Assembly: GCA_014706295.1 (NCBI GenBank)
Contig: JACSVZ010000007.1
Coordinates: forward strand, 54,140,975-54,204,974
Origin: Lycocorax pyrrhopterus obiensis
Lineage: Eukaryota; Chordata; Aves; Passeriformes; Paradisaeidae
Direction: 5' to 3'
Length of the DNA: 64,000 bases
Below are positions 1-11,175 of this stretch, piece by piece. Each line of letters starts with the position of its first letter. Within the stretch, counting starts at the first letter, position 1. The translations under genes were made by a program, and so were the position numbers. The notes beneath the pieces are model-generated. The model saw only the letters and a program-made list of their open reading frames with translations. It was not told the origin of the DNA and did not search any database.

Positions 1-659
1 CCCAATTTCATTTGAAAGAAATTGATTTTTTCTCCTCAAAGGAGGGATAAAACCCCCTCCATGTGAGGGAAACCTTGGCAGTAGTTGGCTGAGGAGCACC
101 AACCCACAGCACTGCTGACACAGAGCAGGCACTAGCCCTGGGCAGAGGCTAAGTGAAGCTGACATCAAAATATCTTGAAATGAAAACAAACTGCTCTGGG
201 AAATCCCAAAATGTTGCTTGAGAAATTTTCTTTCAAGTGCCATTGGGTTTTATATTTTTCTGTGGCATTATCAGCCTGGCTGTGGCAGGATGGGCACGAC
301 ACGACACCCTGCTGAAATGTGTGTGTTGAGTGATATAAGACTGAGGGGGCCTCAATTCGGAGGGGTTTCTGAGCAACCTGGTTTTGCCCCACATGAGGAA
401 CTCTGCCCCAGAGCAGGCTGACAGGCAGCCATGAAAACATGGCATCTCAGTCTCCATGGCTTGGAGGGTAAAATTTAACAGGGAGGAATTAAATGGAAAA
501 GCAAACCCACTGCCCCAGCGTGCCAGTGGGGGATGGGCCACCAGTGAGCCCTCTCCCAGTGCCGGGACAGGAAGAGACAGGCTGGATCCTGTTTGGAAAT
601 CCTCCTCCTCTAGACCTGATGAGCTTGCATACGAGCTTCCTCTCTCGGTTTTAGGGCAG

Positions 660-1010
660 CTTTGCTCTTTTATTGGCCATTAAATTTGAAGAAGCCCTTG
701 AAATTTATGTGGTGTAATTTGTTCAGGCTGTCTACGCCACTAATAGTTTTGATGCTTTAATAACGCCATGTGCCACATTTAATCCCTCTACAAATATTTG
801 GAGGAGATACTTTATTTATATGGCATTTTAAATATGAATTTTTGAAGGAAAGAATGTACTGGGGAAATATGTACAAATATAATGTAATAAATGATGTGGA
901 ATTTACCCAGAGAAGAAAAGAGCAAAATACCACTCCAGTAGATTTTATTTTACTTACAGATGAATGTATAATATTTCTAAAGTACTTTCATCAGAGGCCT
1001 GCAAAGTGCA
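660..1010. other. AT-rich block inside GC-rich flank, unassigned
   Basis: This stretch is visibly richer in A and T than its neighbours and contains homeodomain-like TAAT and ATTAAA words. It has no credible reading frame. It could be a conserved noncoding element or merely old AT-rich sequence; alignment to other birds would decide. Confidence 0.3.
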
Positions 1011-1884
1011 TAATTGCAGAGCAGCGTCAGTCATTACGGCTGAGCCTCCCGCAGCCAAGCTGGAGAGCGGAGCTGAGCAGCCTGAGGAGAGGGAGATCAA
1101 CACAACCTTTGCACAACACAAAACAACATCCACAGCCCTGCCCACTGCTGGGGTTGATGGCTCCCATCGCGACTCAAGGATGGGTCAGGGCGCCCGAGTG
1201 ACCCTTGGCTTGTCCCAATCAAAGGGTCCAGAGCACTGGCGGGAGCCCCTGTGGTCCCTCTGCAGTCCTGGGGTTTCTCTGGGCCCCCACTGCTGGCTGG
1301 CTGCTGTACAGGCTCCAGGGTTACAGTGAATTTTATAGTCCCGCTGCTGTGCAGGTGAGGAGGATTGCTGGGAGATCCATGAGGGGATGAAGCATCACAT
1401 GGGCTGTGAGGGCACCGTTCTGCTCTTGCACTGAATTGCACTGCAGGTGAGCAGCCACCCCTGCCTGTAACCTGCACTGCAGCTCACACCTTCCTTCTGA
1501 GCATCACTGCCCCAGCGATTCCCTGTGAACTGTCCCAGCATGTCTCTTAGTGAGGTGGTTAATATTTCTTTTTAATTTCAGCTCAGGCACTTCCCTCCTG
1601 TTCACTGCCATGCTCTGCTGTCACCAGGTGATACAGGAACTGCCAAGGTTAGGGATGAAAAAGGAATGAAACCCACCACCTGAGCTGGGCTGCCACTCAT
1701 GCAAATGGCATGAAATTTGGCAACCAGCTGGTTAGAAAATGAATTGGTCATGAGGCTTTTTGCAGAGAGGCTGGGCTGCACCTGTTCGGCTGCCAGCCAC
1801 ACGCGCTGGAGCATTAATCACTTAAATCAGCAAGAATACATTAAGCTTTAGAGTCACCATGGAGATGCTATACAGCCTTTGGCC

Positions 1885-1903
1885 AAAAAAAAAAAAAAAA
1901 AAA
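1885..1903 (+). repeat. A19 homopolymer
   Basis: A run of 19 adenines. It could be the tail of an old retroposed copy, but no recognisable body or target-site duplication is visible upstream. Confidence 0.85.
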
Positions 1904-4900
1904 GGAGAATGTTGTTTGCTATAGTAGCATAGAAGGAAATTCACAGCTGAGGAGGGATTGGGCTCTCATTGACTTTCATGAGGACGGTGCCTACTGTGGC
2001 AAGTGTAGGGGAGGATGCTTGATGCTGGTGGTGGAGGGACAGCATGAGATCTCCCGTCCCAACTCCCCAGCTGAGTGCAGCGTTGGGCAGTCCTCATGTG
2101 TCACCATCGCTCCTCTCCTAGACATTTTTGTGAAAGCTCACTTCTCTGTGGTGAGCTCTCCAGCTCCCCTCCCCATCAATACCATGCTTGCACTAGCCAA
2201 GTGCTGGGAAATGCCTTCTTGGGAGGAGGCTGTTGGGGCACAGAACCTGCCTCCCTGCTCAGAGCTCACCCACTGAGCGCCCAGCTCAGCAGTTATTTGA
2301 AATTTCAAGTGGATCCCTAATTCAGTCACACACTAAATCCAAATCCAGCTTAAGCGTAAATGGCTTTGATGCACAACCGTTGTGATTAGGCTGGATTTTC
2401 TATGGTATTTAGCTGCCTAAAGATGCAGATCAGTATTTAGCCAGCTTTCGGAGGCGCCTGAGACTAAATGTGCAGAAAGGATGGAAACGGAGGTGATGAT
2501 GCCTGGCATGGGTGCTCCAGGGTAAGGCAGACTTTGGCTTTGCTTGTCTCCTGATGGGGGAGAAAAACTCCTGGGAGGGATTGGACCCTCTGGCTATGGC
2601 TGTGCTTCCGAAGGGAGCCAGGCCAGGGCATGGCTGCAGCAGTGAGCCTGGTGTTTGCCCCAGTAACACCAGCCCTTGTGCAGTTTGTGCCTGAGCTGGC
2701 CAGCACTGACGTGCAGGCCAGGGATGGATGCTGCGGCTTCTATTTTTGGAGTGGCAGGAGTCGGTTTTATTCACGTGGGCAGAGCAGCCTTGCTCGACCC
2801 CAGGGTCAGGACACCGGCTAGGGTTGCTCAGCAGCCCTGACATCTCCTTTTCAGCTGTGCCCCGTCCCCGAGCTCTGCTGTGGGGCAGCAGCTGTCCGTA
2901 CCCCCTCCCTGCCTGCCCCACGAGGGGCTGCAAGGCTGGGCAAGGGTTCTGAGTGTGCGGGGCACTGGGGTCTGACCAGGGACACCTCCCCCAGCCTTAC
3001 ATTTTTAGCTGCCAAATTGCGAGAGCAGAATGTACTCGGCTTTGCTGCAGGATGCTCCCGCTCGGTTCCTGGCAGAGATTGATCTTGAAATGCCAATTGC
3101 TCTCCAGGGGCACCGGCTTTAATGAATTGCCACAGTTCGCGCTAGTCCCCGGCACCGGTGCTCCCTCCCCCACCGCTCCCAGACAGCGGCGTAATGAGAC
3201 AACCAGAAAAGGGATTATTTTTCCTTCTCCTGAGATGAAGGTAAAAAATTTGAGGGGAGTGTGTGCCAGCACATAATTCCAAGCTGGAATCCTGCAGTCT
3301 TTTCTGTGTCAGCATTCACACTGAAGGTGTGCGCTAGGAAAGGAGTGTGGTAAAACAGCCATTTACACTCATCTCGCCGAGTCTATTTGCTCATTTCAGG
3401 CGGTTTCCAGCAGGAGGAGTTACTAAAGTCTGCGATGAGCAGAGCAGCTTGCCAGCATCCTGGGCGGTAGCGGATGCTGGAGCCCGTCTGGCTGGGAAGC
3501 TGCTCCATGGACCGTCTGCCATCCCTTCGCTGCCGGGCATGGCCCCACTGCCCACACCTCGAGCCTCTTCCTAGCTTTCTCTGACCTTGTCTGTAGAGGA
3601 AAGTTCAGGAAAAGGAGCTTAGCAAATCCAAAATAGATTTGGCAAATGGCTTTAAGCCTCTCTGTGTCTTCTGCATCCATAGCTCAATGTCTTCAGCTAC
3701 CCAAGGGGCTTCCCATGTCCCTGTGACACCTGATTTCTGTACACTGTTGGGACCTGTTTGGCATTGCAACTAGAAGTGTATGCTGGGGATCTACAATGGA
3801 GTTAATGGGCTTTTTGTGTCTGTTGATTGTTTTTATCCTCCCATGGCTTTCTCTGGGCCCTGCGGGGTGGTTTGGCAGGGGCTGTGTGGGATGGCCAGGA
3901 GCTGTGGCTTCTCTGTAGGCATGGGCAGGACTGTGATGTGTTGGGAACCTGATGTGGGGGCAAGGCCAGGTCGGGCAGGTGCTGTGGGGAGCCCGTACAC
4001 TGAAACAACATAAAGTGTGACGAGCAGACACAGCAGGGGAGCCGGCTCTGGCATTAATGAACGCGTGGCTGGGCTGCTGCTTCTGGGCAGGAGGGGAGGC
4101 AGGGATGCGGGCAGGGAGAGCAGCCAAGCACCTCGTTAGCTTGCAGGAGATGACACTGAAATGATGATATCCCCTGGCACGCCGCTCCTGTGCCTGTGCT
4201 CCTGCCTGCTGTGGGTCAGAAGCAGAGAGGCAAGCTATTGCTAGGATCAGAGCAGGGCTGTGGGCATCCCCCGCCACCGCTGGTGGGTCCCGTGGAGAGC
4301 AGCCCCAACTTCTGTGCCCCGGCCGTGCTGCACCAGCCTGCGTGAGCATGGGCTTCGTGGGGATATAGGCTGCATTTCTTGCCTAGCTTCCTTGGGAAGC
4401 TAAAGCCCCATTCCTCATAGGACCACGTGCCTGGGCAGAGAGGTGTTTGGGCAGCAAGGTGTTACTCCAGCAGCAGGTGATCCTCCTCGGCTCACACAGA
4501 GGTCTTGCAGTGGCAGGAGATCCTCCTGCCTTCCAGGGAACCTGGACCAGCTGCTGTGGGATTGAGGGCTGTGGCGGGGGCAGGCTGTCTCTGGCAGCAA
4601 ACTGGGGGTATGGGGTGGCATGTGTGGCTAGGGTGAAGGACACTGTCCTGAGGGTGCAGGTGGAAGCTTCACCTGGGCGAGAAAGCGAACAAATGAACCC
4701 CCAGTAATGAGCCCAAGAAATGCTGCTGCAAGCGAGCCCCTGGCAATGCTCCAGAGTTGTCAGAGGGATTCACCTGTGGGTGAACCTGGCCCTGTGCCTT
4801 TCTGGGGTGTCAGTCAACAGCTGGATACCACCCAGGCACCACCACCAGCTGCGCTGAGACCCCCAGCCCCAGCAGGCACTGGGGAAATTCCTGCTGTTCC

Positions 4901-7900
4901 CACCTGTGGGCAGCATGGGCCGGGGCTGCCCGCCTGCTGCCGTGGCTGCCTGCTGCTGCCCGTGGGCTGCCACTGACCCAACAAAGCAGGACTGAGAACA
5001 ATGATATGGAAATCATTTCCCTTGAGAATTATTGCCTGTGGTGGGTTACAGCAATCGATGTTGGAGCCATAGCCCACTTGCATCTTATCCCAGTGATGTT
5101 TTTCAATGGAGGGCCAGCAGCACCAGCCCCAGAGCTGCTCCTGGGCTGGGTGCCAGGCAAGGGGATGTACCCGGGGGCCAGTGGCTGCTGCCCTGCCTGC
5201 TGGTGCAGCCATGGATGCAGCACTGTGGAGCCCAGTGTGCCCAGGCAGTGTTAGTGTTGAATGATGGGGATGGTGGCACCATCTCATCCAAGCAAGGAAT
5301 TCAAATGCATAGATGCTGCAAATAAAAGAAAGGCTGGGGGAAGACTCGGCTGCAATCACAAGTGTTGTTCACCCAGGTTCAAAGCACAAGTGCTGCATTT
5401 TTCCTGTGCTGATGATGGTGACATGCCAGTCACAGTGCTCCTGTCAGTCATCTCAGCCCAATGCTTGTGACTCAAGCAGAGCCAGGATGTGCCAGAGGCT
5501 GGTTAAGGCCATCTGATTGAAAAGCCATCTCTCAGGATTTTGCTATTTTTTTCTTTCACATTTTGGAGGTTAGCTTTGTTTTCACTTATTCATTGGGGCA
5601 GTGGATTCCTTCTCAGTGGTGCAGTGCTGGGGCTGGGCCAAGGGCCACATGGGGTCTTTCCTCCTTTTTTTTCGGACTTTGAGAAGAAAAATGGTGACTG
5701 TTTCAGTTGTCATTACACTTGATAATGACAACAGAGGAGATAAGTGATTTGCCAGTATCAGGGATGGGAAATGACTAATGGGACTCTAAGCACTCGCTGT
5801 ATTAATGGCCCTGGAGTACAGGTTGGCAGGAGGAAGGGAAAGCAGATGAAACTGCCAGCTTTTTGGCTCTGGTCCATTGGTACCTGTCATTGCTCAGTTC
5901 AAAATGTACTTGGAAAGTGGCCCAACCTGTATGCAATTTCTGCACTCAGCTCCCAAAGGTAGAAAACCACTGCCCAGCCAGAGTCTCCATTTGTCCTCTG
6001 CAGTGAGCTGAGATGCTTGACTTATGTTAGGAAAAAAGAAAGGGCAAATTATTTACAAAGATCCACTGGACGATGGAGACACTCCTGAAACGCTGCCCAG
6101 TGGTGAGAAACTCAGGCAGGGCTGGTGGTGGATGTGCAGCACGGCTGCCTCAGTGGGCAAGGAGCCATAGCTGCAGGGGCCAGCCCCAGAAATTCCTGTG
6201 ATGAAGCAGAAGTACAGAGCTCTTCCTGAACTTCATGTTTGTGAAGATGAGGTGACTCTATCCCCTGTCTTGCATCACGTTGTGTTGCATCATAATTCCA
6301 GGGCAGGTGCTTGCAGTGTTTGGGCAGTCCCAGGGCGTGAAGGGACACTGTGTGTGCTCACTCTCATTTCCCTGCCACTCTGACACTCACATGAGCAGCT
6401 TCCTCTGGGCTTGGGAAGTCCAGCCAGCCTGGGGTTTTGGCCTCAACAGTGGAGGGGGATCTCCTGTGGTGGCTGGAGAAGCTGAATCTTGTCCAGAGAG
6501 CTCAGAGACCAATGTCTCCAGAGCACGGGTACTGCAGGCGTGGGGCAGATTTGGCATGAGGCATTTCTCCCAGCTCTCGCCTTGAGCAGAACTGGTGCTG
6601 TGTCCTGCTGGCCCATCCAGACCTGCTTGCCCTCCCAAGCACATGCAGGATGCACCACCTCATCGTGGAACCAGTGTCTGCATCTGTGTGTGCATCCGTA
6701 ACTGAGCAAGCTATCCTGTTACACCTCATCGCCTCTCCTACTGCACTGAATTCAGCCCCACCATGGGAACCTTCGATGTGTTTTCCTTCCCTCCTAATTA
6801 GTTTGTGAAGATCTGAATGAACAATCCCCTTGGACACGAAAGCTTCTTGTGTCCTGCATGGTCACCACAGGGTGTTTGGGAAGCTCTGACCCACGGCTGT
6901 AGTCAAAGCGGTAACAACAGGGGAGGGAGCTGGAAGGCGGGCAGGGATGAGAGCAGGCACTTCCCAACCCAGTGGTCTTGATCCAGCCACAACACTCACA
7001 AACACCAACTTCAGCAGCCTGGGAAAGCAAGCGGAGACCAATCATGGTCCTGCTGTGTAACCATCCCCCTCACCAGCAGCTGCTGGCTGATTTTCCTTCT
7101 TCCACCCAAAGACCCCTGCAGCTTTGGGTCTGAGTGCCCAGAGCTGACTGCTCTGAAGAGCTACCAGCAGGATCTGCTGCATCCCATCCAAAGCCCCACG
7201 CTGAGCAGCTCAGATGGGCCCCAGCAGCCGGCTGGCCACCCTTCCTGCTTGGCCCTGCCGTACTGCAGGGGGCCAGCCTGCAAACTGGGCAAGAGGCAGT
7301 GCCCAGGGGCTCCAGGCTGCCATGGCCCAGCCAGTCTGGGAGAACAGACTTGGCTGGCAGTGCTGCTGGCACTGGCCTGAGCACGGGCGACAGCTGACTG
7401 CTCCAAAATGTCCCATCGCCTGCTCCTGCATGAGCTCACAGGAAAACAAGCCAGGCCACTTGAAGTGAAGTACAGCATTCTGTGGCTGAAGCTGGTAGCA
7501 TTGCCCTCACCCAGCTGAATGCAGGCCAAGTCCTGAGCCTCAGAACAGACATGGCTTTTACATCTGCAGCTAAAGGACATGATGCCATTTGTATCCTGGC
7601 AGACCTTTCAGCTTTTTTCAGTGCTTCAGTGTTGAACAAATTTCCTTTACTCAAAAGTAATAGAAATGCAGAGAACCTGACAGCAGGACACAGGCTATGG
7701 TCTGATGGACCAGTGTCCATAGGCAAAGGCCCCTTCCTGGCTGGAGGGAGACTCCACACCCCTGGGGCACATGTTGCCCCAACCTCAGCTATTCCTAGTG
7801 TCATCCCCTCTTGTCCAGCTCAATGTATGGCGTTGCTGGGTCCAAAGCAGATGGTGCAGAGGAGCACTGTGGGACTCTTCTTGGTGGCATCCACCCTCTG

Positions 7901-9193
7901 CTCTCTATCCTGGCTTCTCATGGTTCCTGAACTAAGAGGGACACCTGGGCTGTGGCCTTCAAAGCACTGCACCATCAAGACACTAAACTTCTTAATGGGT
8001 GCCTACAGTTTGGGGGTGATGAGCTTTTTGCCTGGTCCACCTTCCCCATGGTGGCCCGAGTGGGACTGAGCATCCTCAGGCAAGACTGGCCAAGGACAGA
8101 GAGCTGTCACAGCCACCTGCAGCAGTCAGTTACAAGTCTTGCTTTCTCTAACCTACATACATATTTAAAGACCAATTAAGTAGATGAAACCGTAAAATCC
8201 TATTTAATGTTTTCTGCCTGAGCACAGGACCCAGTAAGTTGGCATAATGCAGTCCTGGAGGGCTCCCAGCTGGTGTCTGGGGAGTGATGCTAAAACACTG
8301 GATAGACTGAATTAGAGAAGGGAGCCTTGAGCATCACTGACTCGAAAATATTGGGAGAAACCATGACTTTCCCTCTGCAATTTCTAAATGTAATATAAAA
8401 TGGGCTGGGCTGAACAATCTGTGTGCTGTGAATGAGTCGCCTGAGCTGATCATTCACCAGGGCTTGTCCCAGTGCTGGCAGTGGTGGCTCGTGACCCAGG
8501 TGGCCACAGTTTCTTGCTGAAAAGGTTCCCATGGCAGAGCTGTGCCTGCTGAGGTTTGTCCATGGCCAGGCTGAAGCCAGGTCAGTACCATGACCGTGAC
8601 TACCTGCTGGTGATGTCCTACCCAACAAGAAGAGGGTCTGGCTATGGTAAGGTGCTCCAAATGCCACTGTGTGTTTCCCTTAGCTTGTGCTGAGTGCAGA
8701 TTCCCTACCTGACACTGCACCAAGCATAGCTTGGGCCCCTGAGTTATGTTTTGTGGGGCAAGCACAGGCCCTGGAGGTGGGAACCCATTAAGTGAGGGGG
8801 GCTCTGGCACTTGCAGAGTAAGGTTGGGTTTTCCATGGTGTACCAACATATAAATCCATTCCTGAGCTGCTGGGAGTGTGTGCAAGAGGAGGAAAAAGCT
8901 GTCAAAAGAGCTTATTTTGCTTTTTCCTTTTCTTGCTTCTCTGAATGTTTTTCTGTGTTATGGAAGATAACGTCAAACTGCCCCTCTCCCTTGCGGCATC
9001 CCCATCCATAAAACTGGGAGCTGATACTTTCCCATTCACATGGGGCACAGCAAGGGTAGCTCCTGATAACTGTAAAGTGCCTTGGAGACTGTGAGGGTAA
9101 TAGGCAGCCTAATAATTAGCAGTGTTGTTTGGTTACAAGCCTGGGTGGCTGGCAGCAGGACCGCACAGTAACGCTCTGCATCCCTTCGTCTAG

Positions 9194-9281
9194 TACCTGC
9201 CCCTGAACGGAGAACTCGTGCTGGCAGCTGGTGCAGGATTCACAGCTTTCGATGGCAGCTGGGATCCAGCCTGTGACTCAG
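9194..9281 (+). CDS. AMN: AMN exon a (YLPLNGEL)
   Basis: Acceptor TCGTCTAG and donor GTATTT bound 88 nt, entered in phase 0 and left in phase 1. It encodes YLPLNGELVLAAGAGF and then a short stretch ending in PACDS, matching the human LLPLDGELVLASGAGF exon (human exon 4 by memory). It is the first AMN exon recognised in the window. Confidence 0.93.
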
Positions 9282-11142
9282 GTATTTTGTGCCCAAACCA
9301 GGCACCCCATCAGCCCGTGATGAATCATGCAAATTCAGCCCAAACACCTCTACAAGGGTCCCACCTCAGAGGAAAGTGAATCACTCCTCTTCGGTACTTA
9401 CCTTTCCTTTGATGGCCTCCCTCACATCAGATCTTTTTTTCCTGCTAGATCACCTGTCTTCTAAAAAAGTAATTATGGTAGGGAAGCCTTTGAAGTTGCA
9501 GCAGAGGCAAATATTGTTTGTATTTTCACTTGCCTGTTAAGCATGTAGCCACATCAAAGCCCTTATTTTCTCTGCCATGGTGCTTCTAAAGAAAACCAGT
9601 TAGGAATTACACACTGGTGAGCCAAGCCATGGCCATCACAGCAAGCTGGCCTTTGGCCCCACACACACATCCTCCCCTCCCCTCCCAGCCTCCAGCCCAT
9701 GGCTGAGACAGCAGGTTTGTGTCATTGGTGCCTGCTATTATCTGAAAGCTGTTTTCTAGGGAGGTGTATTTTGGGTGCTTAAGAGCTACCCCATGCTTTC
9801 AGTGGCAAGTAACTTTTTAATTCCTCTACAGGGAAGGAAGAGTCCAAGCAGAGTGCCTGTGCCTGCACTCTGACTGGAAAAGAAAAAGAGGAAAAACAAG
9901 GAGGAAAAGTCCAAATCAGTCTTCCCAGAGGAAGGATTGTAGCTTAAGACTATGTGGAGCCACTCTGAAATCCTTCATCCCCATCGTTTTTTTGCTTTGG
10001 GGCTGTTTGCTCCCCCACCGGGAAGCTCTGGCATCTGTGCTTTGCCCCGGGCTTTTCCTGCTGACCACGTCCTGCTCCCCTGAAATCAGCAGGCGTTTCT
10101 GGGACAACTTCCACAAATGGGCTTCTTTAAAGCACGATTTCAAAATGAATGCAAATAATTCAGTCACTAAGCACCCTCATGCTGGCTGAATTGGTAAAGG
10201 TTCAGCTGCTGGGAAGGGAGAGAAGGAATCAGGGCACTGCATGATGAGACTAACCAGCAGGGAAATGGTTAATGGCTAAATAATTTATAGTTAAATGGGG
10301 CACTGACTTTGGGGTTACCTGCTGCAGGGAACAGGGCTGGTCACATTTTTGCAGACCTGGCCAGGCTGCTGGGAAACTGGGACATGAATCGTCATACCTA
10401 TTTCTATCAGATTTAGCTGTTACTCAGCATTCAGGCAGATGTTTTCCTCCTTAACAAGAAGAGTGAGCTTTAAAAAAGGGGGAAAAAAATGTCCTGTGGG
10501 ATCTGGGCCTGGAAGCAGCAGGCAGATGTGAGGTTTGGGCTGAGACCCCAGCCCTGAGTGCTGGGAAGCTTTGCCAAGCTCTGGGAAATGCCTGCAGGGG
10601 CTGCCCGTGAGGGTGATGCCAGGGCCAGTCCTTGGCTCCCTGCCCACAGGGTGGGATCCTTCACTTCAGGCCAGACAGTGCCTGGTTTTACCAGCCCAGG
10701 TGCATCTGCTGGGGCTTTGGGTTTGGGTTTGGGTCACGCTCAGCCTTTCCTATTGCTTTCCCAGGTGGAACAGTGAGGTTCGCCGACACTGAGCACCGCA
10801 CGTGGTTCGACCCCACACTGTGGCAGGATGTTCTTCCCAGCGGGGAGCCCAAGCCAAGTGGGCCCATCTTTTCTGTGGATGAGGAGCGCGTCCCGTGCCG
10901 CTACGATGATGTTGTCTTCCAGCCCGAAACCTCCTTCAGGGTAAACATCGACTCATCGCAGCCAGTGATTCACCTCCGCAGCATCTCTGTCATGGGCCAG
11001 GTAACGTGGGGAGGATGAGAAACTGGCTCGACACCTTCTCTCCGCAGCCCCAAAGTAGGTCAGGCGAGGAAGGACCAGCTGGAGATGGGGGAGCAGCGCT
11101 GCGCAGGGAGATGGGGCACACCCGTGGGGCTGCAGCTTCATG

Positions 11143-11175
<33 letters not shown>

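Larger units (their letters stand above)
1..9193. other. GC-rich noncoding region upstream of the first recognised AMN exon
   Basis: I see no supported exon here. Several open frames of 60-195 codons occur on both strands, but none has a recognisable domain, homologue or splice-site framework, and such frames are expected by chance in GC-rich DNA. AMN exons 1-3 (signal peptide and N-terminal ectodomain) should lie here or upstream of base 1; I searched by eye for the conserved W-x-P-N-T motif and the NW(S)-containing stretch of the family and found no convincing match. Contents I can name are an A19 tract at 1885-1903, octamer ATGCAAAT at 1699-1706, and an AT-rich block at about 660-1010. Confidence 0.6.

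Noticed and set aside
2309..2326. KWIPNS-like codons resembling the AMN exon 2 motif KLWVPNTDF
   Set aside because: The frame stops a few codons later and lacks the NW and cysteine residues that should follow.
3693..4349. 218-codon minus-strand open frame
   Set aside because: Low-complexity, proline/alanine-rich translation with no domain, in GC-rich DNA where long chance frames are common.
4590..4680. AANWG stretch resembling the AMN AANWSQNR motif
   Set aside because: The downstream residues and spacing do not match, and no preceding W-x-P-N-T or splice acceptor is present.
7482..8069. 195-codon + strand open frame
   Set aside because: No recognisable domain, and no transcription or splice context.
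9661..9690. CA and CCTCCC tract as a possible promoter element
   Set aside because: Located inside an AMN intron without other promoter signs; simple low-complexity sequence.
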